Below, piece after piece: positions 21,751 to 33,499 of a DNA stretch of 64,000 nucleotides. The stretch's first letter is position 1. The number at the start of each line of letters is the position of its first letter. Where the stretch lies: contig JBITNC010000001.1 in assembly GCA_050084985.1 (NCBI GenBank), positions 126,232,001 through 126,296,000 of the forward strand, written 5' to 3'. The DNA is from Nageia nagi (lineage: Eukaryota; Pinophyta). The position numbers and the translations under genes were made by a program. Under the pieces are notes generated by a model. That model ran no database searches and was not told the origin of the DNA. It was given only the letters and a program-made list of their open reading frames with translations.

Positions 21751-21758
21751 GTCTCGAC
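21751..21758. other. Right target-site duplication of the hAT element
   Basis: GTCTCGAC, identical to 16895-16902. Confidence 0.95.
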
Positions 21759-22430
21759 ATTAAAGGATGTCTGAAGTTGGAGAAAAATTTAAAATTTTAT
21801 TTAGTCAACTGAAATTCCTTGGTTTTCATACTTTTCCCGAGTCTAGTCTTTTCTAAATCGCCGAATTGACCGGTAGAGGTAGAAAGCATGGCGGTCCAAG
21901 GATGATCAATATTTCTGTAGATCATAGCGTATAGTGCAAGTCGACCAACATTCATATGTTGGACAAGATGGTCAATAAGCCAATAGATTTTCGAGTTGCA
22001 CAGATAGTGAGTCTTGATCCAAGGATGCCAAATTCTATACATTATCTTATTCATACCGTCTCTCGTTTCATTCGTAGACGATTGAATTGGTAACGAAGAA
22101 TATATTATTATATACATTGATGTGAGGAAAGAGAAGTAAGTAATTTTTCGTATGATAACATTATGTTTGTTGTCACATTTTTATAGTTTTAAGATGGTAT
22201 GTTTATATTGATGTTTCAAATCATTTTTATTTTGATGGAGTTTTTGAATTATCATTTATTAGTTGAAATTATAAGCTTTTATTTTATATTTGTTGTTATA
22301 TGTATGATTATATTGATGTTTCAATTCATCTATATTTTGATGGAATTTTAGATTTATTATTTTATTTAGTTTTTCAATTTATTATTTGAAGATATGGACT
22401 TCGATTTTATATAAAATATAATTTAAAGAT
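21759..22430 (-). repeat. Displaced upstream region of RLP copy 2
   Basis: Matches 11516-11880 and adds about 300 bp absent there. It contains an internal imperfect repeat of TTATATTGATGTTTCAA (near 22202 and 22309). On the gene strand it lies directly upstream of the RLP start, once the hAT element is discounted, so it should hold the old promoter or leader. A 106-codon minus-strand frame at 21797-22117 has no known domain and is not conserved in the other copy, so I do not call it a gene. Confidence 0.8.
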
Positions 22431-25264
22431 TTGTTAAGATAATGGTATGATGAAGTGAATTTATATATCATTTTAACTTGAAATTTAGCATGGAATAAAT
22501 ATTTTTGAATAATATACAAGCATAATTAAATTAAATATTAAATTCTATGTCAGATCACACAAGCTAGTTGGGGTTATTAGAAGAATAAAAATAGAAATAA
22601 ATTCTATTTGTGTCATATAACTAGTTATGTTTCTCTTTGGAGATAAACATGTTCCAATAATTAAGGAGTTTATCAACCTTGAAGGGATTAGAAGGATCAT
22701 AGAGAGGTGAAATATTAAATGCAACCTTAAACGGTATGGTAAGAATGTTTAACTAGATCATGTGAACCTACCATGGTATGTTATAGAACTCTCTTAATTT
22801 AGTATAAACTTTCTTCAAAGTAATAATCAAGGAGAGTACACTTCAAATGAGTTTCAAGAATATCTTCTTTGATAAAGGATAAAACATCTGGTGATATAGT
22901 TTTGTATAATCCACAATAGAAGGTTATATTTACAAGGATAAATTAAGCAATCATTATCATGGTTATGGTATTGTTATTTTTTTAAAATATAAAATCATAT
23001 ATTGGTTTGATGCAATTCTATGTATATCATGCATTACAAATAAATTTATATTGTTAGCTCTCTGAAATAATATTCCTTATTAATTATGGTATGGTTGTAC
23101 TCCATTGTTGAAGTAACTCATATTTTTTCCACTTATTATTGTTTATTTCTTAAGGAACAGAGCAATAAATTAACTAAAAGGCCTCAAAATAGGACTTTTT
23201 AGGAGCATTCAAATAAATCCAAATCATGCCATTTGTATGATGAAGTCAATAATAATCTCATAATCTCAAGAGATATCATCTTTTATGAAATTTTAAATAT
23301 GAGACCATTATTAAGTGCAAACTAGATTACATCAATATGTTCACCATAGTGAAGATATATAATGGATTTCATGAAGCAATTATAAATATTGAGAAGGCGA
23401 TCCTTATCTCAGATTATGGGTGGGTTCAAGAAGTTGGTTCCACTTTGAGGCCAAAAAGTAGAGTATTTTTCTTAATTTTTAAGTTTGGATATGATTGATC
23501 TCAAAATTTGAAGCACTTAGACATGGAATCATGAAAAAAATCACTGGGGTGACAAAGTAGTCCTTAGAGTTTAGTTTTCAAATATATAATTTATTCCAAT
23601 ACCCAAATCATAGAATTTAAAATTTGATAAGATGAATAAAAACCACATTAAAAAAAAACCATTTTTGGACCATACCATGCACATGTCCATCATGTATAAT
23701 TTGATTGAAATCAAGGTATTTTTTAAAATCCTTTTAGAAAAATATACCTAAAATATTGGAGCTTGTCTTGGATATTTTTTCATCAATAATTTTTTTAGTA
23801 ATTTTTGTATCGGGAATGTTTGTGGTTTCAAAAGTGCTCATGTTTGTCATAAATAATTTGATCTAAACTTAATCTTTTTTCAAAAAATAATTCTTATAGA
23901 GAATTTGTGAAGATTGTTTCTATATTTTTTTCATAACTTCGAAAAAAAAACTTATTAAGAAAATACAAGACCCTCATATTTCAAGTATATGGACCAGTAT
24001 CATAAAAAATTAATAGAAAAATATAAAATGTACTCCAATTGTAAAAAAAAGTACATATTTCAATTTGTCACTCTTTCATCTAAAATGGGTTTCAGTTTCA
24101 TGAAAAAATCCAATCAAAATCACCATGAAATATATGCCCGAAGTTATCATTATGTAGTGAAATAAACCATGGACATTTACTTATAGGTCCAAGGAAAAGG
24201 ATTGGCTCACCTAGCCTTTTTCAAGACTAAATTTGAGATTGGTGGGTGGGGGCACATGGGAAGTAAATTTTGAATATATCGAGATGTCAATATATCATGA
24301 TCCTGATATGTTCTAGCCATTATACATATCGAGATCTTGATATTTATTAATACATTAGAATAAAAAATCAACTTCTTGGATAGATATGTTCTTTGCATCA
24401 TTCTCTTTCCATTCATATAATATGATTTAATATAGAAGATAGTTATACTTTTTGTAGGAATTAAGTTGCTTTTGTCATATGCATGCACCTTATTCAATCA
24501 TTATACTGAGGTTGAGACTTGAGGAATCTATTTTAGTTGATTTGAGGCTAAATTAAGTTTTTTTTTGAAGAGAATTAAGGTTTTGAATCCTCAAGCAACC
24601 ATTGCAATTACAATTTTCTTTTGAAGATATACAACATTGAATTTGTAAACTTGAAAGTTAATCAACATCATGGGTGATAAAAAATGGCAAATAAGGAGAG
24701 AAAGGAAGGTCATGTCATCTAAAGAAATTTTTACAAAAAGAGAGAAGGATGCAAAATGGAAAAGTGAAAAGAGCACAAAATTAAGAACCGAATTGTAATA
24801 AAGCATTTGAATGTTCCATCCCAATTAAAGAGGAGGATATTGAAGAGAACTTGAATGTATACATGATTGTAGATGATGCATGCATTGAAAAGGAGAATGC
24901 ACCATTGATTGAAGCTTCAAATTCAATGACTATGGAAATAAAAGCAACTGTGTCTTTGAATCTTTACATGATGCTTTTATAATTTTAGGTGCTTTTCAAC
25001 ATTCTCATGGAAATTCTTTAAATGATTGAGAAATTATTTAATTAATAAAATCCTCTTCAAATGATCATGTATTATTGATTAGGATTATTACCACTTTTAA
25101 AAGTTCCTTCCATATACTACTTGAAATGACACCTCTAGCTCTTGTTTATACTCCTACTATTAGAGTTATTCTTAGAATTTGCTTGTACAACTACTAAATC
25201 CTATAGATAATCGAGTTATTTCACACCCCTATTAATTATCTTAAGAACCCTAATTATGAGAATT
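22431..25264. other. AT-rich intergenic DNA
   Basis: About 2.8 kb without a gene that I can support. Open frames at 24207-24497 and 24591-24824 (minus) are short, hydrophobic and lack known motifs. Lys/Glu-rich plus-strand sequence near 24670-24830 could be a coding remnant, but is too short to name. Confidence 0.5.
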
Positions 25265-25600
25265 ACTAATAATGCCTTATATAAGATATATCATAATATA
25301 TCCAAAACTGTTTACTAGATATATAGTTGAATGATTTCTTCTCACAAATACATAGGAGATTATTATGACCATTTGACCAATGGGTTTGAAAACTTTACCA
25401 AAAAATCATTTGTAAGACCTTTAAAAATCTTTATAGAAGTGAATAAATACATAGATAAGTCTTTTAATATCCTTTTTAAACTCAATTATATTGTAGGACC
25501 TATCAAAGTGTATCCAAAAGTATTTAACAAATATATAGTAATCTAATTATTTTTCACAAACAAATAGGATAGTACTATGAAAACTTACTCAAAGCTATTA
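25265..25600 (+). repeat. Two-unit degenerate repeat left of the telomere-like array
   Basis: Segments near 25300-25375 and 25509-25580 align (ATCCAAAA, AAATATATAGT or similar, CACAAA, ATAGGA, ACTATGA or ATTATGA), a spacing of about 210 bp. The word GACCATTTGACCAATGGG at 25369 and GTAGGACCTATCAAAG at 25494 also occur in the array to the right, so this is its decayed left edge. Confidence 0.65.
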
Positions 25601-28380
25601 AACATTTTGTAAATAAGGTTAGACATTTAACCAATGGGATTACTTAGGTTTAGGGTTTTGGATTTATAGTTTAATAGTTAAGGGGTTAAATATTTTAAGG
25701 ATTTCTTAGGTTTAAGAATTCAACAGTTAAAGGTTGAATATTTTAAGGGTTTGGGGTAAAGAGTTTAAGAGTTTAAGGATTTAGGATTTAAGAGTTGAAT
25801 TGTTTAGGGGAAAGGTTTTAGAGTTTAGAGTTTAGGGTTATAGGGTTTACATTTTACTCTTTACATTTTAATGATTATAGGGCTTAAGGGTTTAAGGTTT
25901 ATGTTTTAGGTATTTAGAGTTTAGAGTTTACAAAACTTGTAGGTCCTATCAAGGTTTGGACAACAAGAATAAACATTTTACCAATAGGGTCAAACATGAT
26001 GTTAAAAGGGTTAAATAGTTTAAGGGTTACTTGGTTTTAGCAACATAAGGGTTAAGGGTTTAAGAGCTTAACAATTTATGGCTTAAGGGTTTAAGGTTAA
26101 GGTTTTAGGGGTTTAGAGTTACAGGTTTTAAGGGTTTAGGGTTTAGGTTTATTTAAGGCTTAAGGGTTTAGGGTTAGGTTCTAAGGGTTTAAGATTTAGA
26201 GTTTAGAGAACTTGAAGGTCCTATTAGGTTTTTCTAACAAGGTTAAATATTTGATCAATGGAGTCAAATATAATGTTAAAGGGGTTAAAGAGTTTAAGGG
26301 TTACTTAGGTTTAATAACTTAAGGTTAAAGAGTTTAAGATTTTATTGGTTTAGGGTTTAGGTTCTAGGAGTTTAAGGTTTTAAGGGTTTAGGGTTTAGGT
26401 TTGTTTAAGGCTTAAGAGATTAAGGTTTAGGTTTCTAGGGTTTAAATTTTAGAGTTTAGGGAACTTGTAGGTCCTCTCAAGGTTTGGTCAATGTGGTTAA
26501 ACATTTGACCAATGGGATCAAACATGACATCATTTAAGGGGTTAAAGAGTTTCAAGGTTAGGTTTAAGAACTTAAGAGTTAAGGGTTTAAGAGTTTAGCA
26601 TTTTATGTCTTAAGGATTTACAATTTAGGGTTTTAAGTGTTTAGAGTTTAGGTTTATTTAAGATTGAAGGGTTTAGGGTTTATGTTTTAAGGGTTTAGAG
26701 TTTTTAGTTTAGGGAACTTATAGCTCCTATCAAGGTTTAGCTAACATGGTTAAACATTTGAAAATTGGATTCAAACATGATGTTAAAGGGGTAAAAGAGT
26801 TTAAGGGTTACTTGGGTTTAGGAACTTAAGGGTTAAGGATTTAAGACTTTAGCATTTTATGGCTTAAGGATTTAGGGTTTAGGTTTTAAGGGTTTAGGGA
26901 ACTTGTAGATCCTATCAAGGTTTGATCAATAGGGTTAAACATTTGACCAATGGGGTCAAACATGATGTTAAAAGAGTTAAAGAGTTTAAGGGTTACTTGG
27001 GTTTAGGAACTTAAGGGTTAAGGATTTAAGAGTTTAGTGATTTAAGGCTTAAAGATTTAGGGTTTAGAATTTAGGTTTTACATGTGTATAGCTTAGAGTT
27101 TAGGGTTTTAAGGGCTTAGGGTTTAGAGCTTAGGTAACTTGTAGGTCCTATCAAGGTTTGGCCAATAGGGTTAAACATTTAACCAATGGGCTTACACATG
27201 ATGTTAAATAGGTTAAAGAGTTTAAGGATTACTTGAGTTTAGAAACTTAAGGGTTAAGGGTTTAAGAGTTTAGTGTTTAGGGCTTAAATTTAGGGTTTTA
27301 AGGGTTTAAGGTTTATGTTTTTTTAAGGCTTAAAGGTTTAGGGTTTATAGTTTAGAGAGCTTGTAGGTCCTATCAAGGTTTGTCTAATGGGGTTAAACAT
27401 TTGGCCAATGGGGTCAAATATGTTATTAAATGGGTTAAATATTTTAAGGATTACTTGGATTTAGAAACTAAAGCATTAAGAATTTAAAATTTTAGTGGTT
27501 TTGAGCTTAATGTTTTAGGGTTTAGGGTTTAGATTTTTTAAGTCTTAAGGGTTTAGGTTTTAAGGGATTAAGGTTTAGAGTTTAGGGAACTTCTAGTTCA
27601 TATCAAGGTTTGACCAATGGGGTTAAACATTTAACCAATCATATCAAACATGATGTGAAAGGGGTTAAAGATTTTAAGGGTTACTTGGGTTTAGGAACTT
27701 AAGGGTTAATGGTTGAAGAGTTTAGCAATTTAGGGCTTAAGGGTTTAGGTTTTAAGGGGTTAGGGTTTACAATTTTAAGAGTTTAAGGTTTATGTTTGTT
27801 TAAGGCTTCAAGGTTTAGGGTTTATGTTTTTAAGGGTTTAGGGTTTAGAGTTTATGGAAGTTGTAGGTCCTATAAAGGTTTGGCCAACAAGGTTAAAAAA
27901 TTGGCCAATGACATAAAACAAGATATTAAAGGGGTTAAAGAGTTTAAGAGTTAATTTTATTTAGGAAATTAATATTTAAGAGTTTAGGGCTTAAGGATTA
28001 ATAGTTTAGGGTTTACAGTTTAGGTTTGTTTAATTCTTAAGGGTTTAGGTTTTAAGGGTTTAGGGTTTAGAGTTTAGGAAACTTGTAGGTCCTATAAAGG
28101 TTTGGCCAATGGGGTTAAACATTTGACCAATGGGGTCAAACATGATGTTAAAGGGGTTAAATATTTTAACAATTACTTAAATTTAGGAACTTAAGGGTTA
28201 AATGTTTAAGAGTTTAGTGGTTTAGGGCTTAAGGTTTTATGTTTTAGGGGTGTAGGGTTTTATGGATTTAAGGTTTAGATTTATTTAAGGATTAAGGGTT
28301 TAGGGTTTTTATGTCCTATCAAGGTTTGGCTAAAGGGTCAGTTAAACAAAATTTAACCAATGGGATTAAACATGTTATGT
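25601..28380 (+). repeat. Composite tandem array with telomere-like TTTAGGG heptamers
   Basis: The anchor GTAGGTCCTATCAAGG or a near variant recurs at 25939, 26214, 26467, 26719, 26905, 27141, 27363, 27593, 27863, 28085 and 28309, so unit length is 186-275 bp. Each unit has a core of about 110 bp (AGGTTTGGCCAATGGGG, AAACATTTGACCAATGGGG, CATGATGTTAAAGGGG) followed by a variable run of degenerate TTTAGGG, TTAAGGG and TTTAGAG heptamers in one orientation. TTTAGGG is the plant telomere repeat, here interstitial and mixed with a satellite-like core. No coding frame survives. Confidence 0.93.
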
Positions 28381-28647
28381 CTTATAAACTCTTTAATTCT
28401 CTTCAAATTAGTATAAGAATATATGTCACATATAAAATATATATATTGATTGCTTAAAGTTTAAAATTTTCCTTGAGTTTACATAATGCCACTATATATT
28501 TGTTACTTAATTTCTTAAATTTTAACTAACTATTAGCTTAATATTTTATTAACTTCCCAAAAATAACTAAACAATTGTTGTATGTTACATTTTTTTCCTT
28601 TGTAGTAAACTTTTGTGAGCCAAACATTAACCTTGGAGTATGAACTA
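28381..28647. other. AT-rich spacer before the left transposase-like gene
   Basis: No clear feature. TTTTTTCCTTTGTAG at 28590-28604 looks like a 3' splice acceptor, so a 5' untranslated intron of the following gene is possible. Confidence 0.35.
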
Positions 28648-31342
28648 TGGACACAAATCCAGATATGTCTTCAAATCCACATGTTAATGATATTGATAAT
28701 GAGAATATTAATAATTCTGATGATATAGATATTTTGTATGTATTAAATGTAATATATTAAATAATGTTCCTAGTATTATATCTATGAGATAAATAAGAAC
28801 AAATGCAAATAGAATATATGATCAAATGTTTCTTAATAAGGAGCTAGGATTTTAACATCAACTCATGTTATAATTAATGAGAATATCAAAAATGAGAAGA
28901 GTAATGAAACATTTAGGTGTTTATATGAAAAAAGAGGAACCCTTGAAATAAGTTATGTCCATTATTTCTAGTGCCATAGACTCTATTAAGAAGAAGGGTC
29001 AAGCTATATATAAGAATGTAGCATGACGAGCCATAACAATTGCTTTAGTAAATAGATCAACTGCAAATAAAAAGATTATTAGTAACCTTATTGGATATCT
29101 AAATATACATTTTAAAACTTTTTAAAGATATTTAAAAGGAAGAAAGAGTATTGAAATTGATCCAATCAACCAATTTTGGAGTTTTAGTGGTAGACTTCCT
29201 AGGTTTGGCAGGAAATGGACTAATGAGATAAAATGCATAAATGAAAAATATTGGCATGATCATACAAGGGAATCTCCTAATATTAAAGATGTTTTAAAAA
29301 TATCATCAACATAAGCATGCAAAACACTTTTTACATATGAGTCAAACTCAATTGTACAATAAATTTGTAAATGATAAAGTGTTAAGTACATTTAATATTA
29401 GCCTAAGTCAAATATAGTTTGAGAAATGCAAACCTTTGTATGTTTGGATTCACAACCAAAAGATAAAATGTTGTTGTAAAATTCATATGTGATTTAGATA
29501 TTATTATCAAGTTTTTTTGACATATATGTTGTACTTTACATATTAACAACTTCATATAGGGATGTGGTTTTAATATTGCACCTAAATCTATCAATATGTT
29601 TATAGTAGGTTTATTTTGTCAAATTCCAAATGGTGAATCATTTTATTCAAATGCATGCATTTTTTAACAATGTAGTATATGTGGTAATGTTTCTTTTTTA
29701 GGATAATGTGTGCATGAAATTAATTTATATGATTTTGGACAAACATTAGTGGATCTAAAAAAATTCAAAAATATTGAGTATGCATTAAGGAATGGAAAAA
29801 CTAGGAAGCATGTTGATCTAATCATTAAAAATGTTAGTGTACATACATTCATAGAAAATTTTAAGAGTAAATTTATTCCAAAATATGTGAAACATTCCCA
29901 ACATGCTCAATGGCTTAATAGTGAATTTTGTTAATGTAGAAACACATTTCTATATGGAACTATATTATTAGTTGTAGACTTTGCAAAAAATTATACTCTC
30001 GCACCATAAGAAAAAATTTAGTCTCAGTATTATAATTCTCAATAAGTTTCCATTTTTATTTATATCATATATAGACATGTATATGATAGTACATAATAAA
30101 CTAGAAACATTTTGAGGGAGTACCATTTTTATATGAGTGATAATTGATTACACTCATCAGAGTTTATTTGATTTTTGTTTAATATATTTTATAATAATTT
30201 GAATGAAGGAAATATTCAAATAGCACAACATTTGATATAGTTAGATAACTCTATGGGATAGTTTATTAATATATGTATGTATTATTTATTAAGTAGGATG
30301 CATAGAGAATACAATATCCAACATATATGGTCTCTTTTTTAAGCTGGACATGGTAAAGGTGAACTTAATGGAGCTAGTGCATGTGTGAAAGGAGTTCTTG
30401 CTAAATAATAACTTCAATTTTTAGATTCAATAAAATTTCAATATGCATGTGCAATTATGGATTTGTGTAATACAAATATATCTACTAGATTAAGAGAGAA
30501 TTCTACAATTTGATGATTCTTTTGGTTAGTTGAAGAAAATAAAATTACAAGTCATCATGATTGTGAGATAATTAATGGATCAATGAAATGACATTCATTT
30601 AGGAGGTCAAATGTAAACACATAGACTATTTGGATAAGGAAGCTTCCATGCTTTTGTGATTCTTATATTCTCAATAAATCATAAGCATGTGTAAATACAA
30701 AATGGGTTGAGGAATGGAAACAAAGATATTTAACACTTATTGAATCACATGATCAGTAAGAAATATTCATTGAATACAAGAATCAATTATTTATATTAAA
30801 GGTCTATGATCGAGTTTTTGACCCTGTATAAGAAGGTAATTTAATATAATTTTATTTTCTTTTCCTTTTTTTAGTTTATTTATATGAATGCTCATTTTTG
30901 TATATATATGAACTAATTTTATATGTTGCACTTCATTGATATAAATTTGATTTGTAGGATGTGTATGTTGTTATGGAACCTAAGGGGAATGAAGTAAAAT
31001 TAGAGTATTGGTTAACTCAATGTTTTAAGAGAAAATATAAGTTAACTTATCCTTGATGTGATCATGATGGAGTTGAGTATCCAATAGGTTTTATGGTGGA
31101 TTTTTGGCACATAAATAAAATAAATAATATCAAGAAGGAATGATTTGGGAGCATACAAAGATTGTGAAGTAAATAATAAAAATATTCATTATTCACATTT
31201 GATACTACCAACAAATATTAAAAATCTATATATAAAGGGAGGCCTTGTTAATAAAGTATCATGGAAGATTTTAATGCAAGAACATAAGGCAATTATGAAT
31301 GAATTACATGAAAGAGAGAATGCAAATAGTATCAAAGAATAA
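28648..31342 (+). pseudogene. Decayed multi-exon gene with DDE-transposase-like motifs
   Basis: Starts near MDTNPDMSSNPHVNDIDNEN at 28648. Recognisable blocks: SLKPFYV-like (near 29420), FIENFKSKFIPKYVKHSQHA (29848 on), VVDFAKNYTLAP (29971 on), DNSMG-FIN and REYNIQHIWSLF (30247-30340), GHGKGELNGASACVKGVLAK (30348 on). After a likely intron ending GATTTGTAG at 30957 come VYVVMEPKGNEVKLEYWLT and VEYPIGFMV. The last block is HYSHLILPTNIKNL up to HKAIMNELHERENANSIKE, with a stop at 31340-31342. I recall this order (DFAxNY, SDxxxxQF, GHGKGxxDGA) from unnamed transposase-like proteins of plants and animals. Many stops; not functional. Confidence 0.65.
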
Positions 31343-31344
31343 AA

Positions 31345-31490
31345 AATACATGTAAGTTTATTTTCCCTTCTTCACTCCCCTTCATCCTCCACTTCCCCTT
31401 ATCCTTCAACCCTTCATATTCACTTCCCCTTTGTGTTCTACCCTTTACCCCTTCATATCCATGTCCCCTTCCCCTTCACCCCTTCACCTC
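31345..31490 (+). repeat. Pyrimidine-rich CCCCTTCA-type simple repeat
   Basis: Imperfect runs of CCCCTTCAT, CCACTTCCCC and ACCCCTTCA dominate about 31365-31490. It directly precedes a tRNA-like sequence, which suggests that the two belong to one insertion. Confidence 0.75.
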
Positions 31491-31491
31491 A

Positions 31492-31563
31492 GTTGTCTTA
31501 GCTCAATTCGTAAAGTGTGTGACTTTTAACCATATTGTTGTGGGTTTGTTTCCCATAGGTAGA
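31492..31563 (+). mobile_element. tRNA-Lys-like sequence, pseudogene or SINE head
   Basis: TAGCTCAATTCGTAAAG matches a tRNA A box and D arm, ACTTTTAACC the anticodon arm of tRNA-Lys (loop CTTTTAA, anticodon UUU), and GTGGGTTTGTTTCCCATA the T arm and B box. The acceptor stem (GTTGTCT and GGTAGAA) does not pair, and the T loop TTTGTTT departs from TTCGAAT. So it is not a working tRNA; a SINE head or old tRNA copy fits. Confidence 0.55.
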
Positions 31564-32738
31564 ATAACTTTCCTAATTATATTCAAGTAAACTTTTTTTT
31601 ATTTACTTAATTATCAAGCAAGAAAAAATTTGTATTTACTTATTCTTTTCTAGGATGTATAAAAGTTTGTCAAGATATAAATATATCAATTATGCATTTA
31701 AATAATTAAGATCCATGCTAAAATCATCAAAGCTTATTTTAGTTATCTCACAATAATTATAAACTTGTAAACTTGTTGTTTAGTAATATATATTTTAAAC
31801 TATAGTAGGTGGATTTTATTTTAGTTAAGAAGAATAAAATTTGAGTGGATTTTCCTTTAGTTACGAATAATTTACCAATAATGGGTGCATAGGTAAAAGA
31901 AATAAAATGTGATATGCTAGAGGGAATGGCATTTGATAAGGTAGCCTATATGGAATATTATGTTAACAAGGATAGGAAGTATGGAATAGATGAGTCTAAA
32001 GAGGGAACAAAGGATTTAACCACAACTTGATATTGAAGGACTAAGTGACTTGTTATTAAAAACATGTGAGGGAACCTAAGGGTATTTGAGACACATAAGG
32101 AAATGGATGAATATGAATAAATTTGATACAAAAAGGATCTTAATAGATGATTTTTAAACAAAAGTAGCTCATAGGGGAGTTGACATCATCAAATATTTTC
32201 TTACCATAATTATCAAGTATTCCTCTTGGATAGGACATTTGTGTTGCTTCTAATATGGCTTCCTATGTTTATGTTTTAACTTATTTTCTAAGAGAATCTC
32301 CTACATGATAAGATAACCAATAGATCCCAATTTAGTTTATGATCAACAATTGTAAATTTATTATTATTATAGATAACATTTTTAATTATACTTATTGTTG
32401 TTATAGTTATAGATAACATGCAATTATGTGTGAGAAATTCATAGGCTTTGGTAAGTATAAAAATGTATTTACATGATTGACGTTTGTAAACTTGTTGTTA
32501 TAGATAACATTTGTAATTATACTAGTGATTATACTTACCTTTGTAATTATACTTGTTGTTGTTATAGTTATAGATAACATTTGTAATTATATTTATTGTT
32601 TAATAATATATATTACAACATTTATAAACTTGCAAACTTGTTATCTAATTATCTTGTAAACTTGTTATTTAATATTTACTTATTGTTTAGTTATTAGAAC
32701 ATTTGTAAACTTGAACATTATCTAAAAATTATTAATCC
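31564..32738. other. AT-rich DNA with TTGTAATTATA-type low-complexity repeats
   Basis: From about 32345 to 32710 short motifs recur irregularly: AGATAACATTTGTAATTATA, CTTGTTGTTATAG and TTGTAAACTTG. No coding potential seen. Confidence 0.65.
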
Positions 32739-32835
32739 TATAATTATAATTTTGTGAAGGGATAAAGATTGTACATAAAGAGAAAGATGAAAGGGAGATA
32801 AAAATACATAACAACATTATAATCATTGTGTGAAA
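32739..32835 (+). repeat. Dispersed repeat, copy 1 of 3
   Basis: TATAATTTTGTGAAGGGATAAAGATT, here split as TATAATTTTGTGAAGG and GATAAAGATT, followed by GAAAGATGAAAGGGAGAT and AAAATACATAACAACATTAT. It matches 37808-37905 and 38122-38220. Confidence 0.8.
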
Positions 32836-33130
32836 GATACATAATAACATAACAAAATTGTAATCATTATGTGAAAAATACATAACAACATAATAATAAC
32901 ATGTGTCCAAAGTCCATGTAGTCCATGTAATAATAGCATCTATTCCACAATAACAGTGTCCAAAACCCACTATATAACAATGTCCAAGTTCACAATATAA
33001 CAATGTCCAAAGTCCACAATAATAACATAGCAAAATCATAAAAATAATATCCAAAGTACAAAATAATGTCCAATGTCCATATACATATTTCATGATCTAC
33101 AACTATCATACAAAACTAAGAATTGCAAAA
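32836..33130 (+). repeat. Imperfect CATAATAACA / GTCCAAAGTCCA repeats
   Basis: Repeats of ACATAACAACATAATAA and AATGTCCAAAGTCCACAATA fill about 250 bp. The long minus-strand frame here (32722-33093) encodes only a Cys/Tyr-rich repeat translation and is not a gene. Confidence 0.7.
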
Positions 33131-33499
33131 TTAATCCTAGATCTATCTATTTAGGACTAGATATGTCTCCATCATTGATCCTCCTCTTCTTTTCAACTAA
33201 CGTAGATGCCCTATGATGTATAACACAAATAAACATAATTTAGTGTATATTATCATTTATATTTGTAATTATTTTAAATATTTAATAAATTAAATTTAAT
33301 TTATCTATAAGTTTTAAAAATACATATAAATATTACCATATCATGCTGCTAAGATCCTCCCTCAATAACTATATCATGTTGTGCAAATGATGTATTAATC
33401 TCATCAATATGAAATGCATGAGAAATAGCATCTTAAAAGATAAAATAAAGAACAATTGAATAAAATAAAAGGTTTTTAAATAAATATAGATTTTTAAGG
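33131..33499. other. AT-rich stretch, possible last exon or 3' flank of the right gene
   Basis: Nothing conserved that I can name. The minus strand near 33160-33220 (GGGCATCTACGTTAGTTG) could be coding but is too short. Confidence 0.35.

Noticed and set aside
21797-22117. 106-codon minus-strand frame upstream of the RLP
   Set aside because: The duplicated copy at 11516-11880 does not keep the frame, and no domain is visible. More likely a leader or promoter region.
25601-28380. CRISPR-like array of regular repeats
   Set aside because: Units vary from 186 to 275 bp, spacers are themselves heptamer repeats, and the setting is plant nuclear DNA. This is a satellite-like array.
31492-31563. Functional tRNA-Lys gene
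   Set aside because: Acceptor ends do not pair and the T loop lacks the conserved TTCGA pattern, so it cannot fold as a normal tRNA.
32722-33093. 123-codon minus-strand Cys/Tyr-rich protein
   Set aside because: It translates imperfect simple repeats; no signal or domain that would support a gene.
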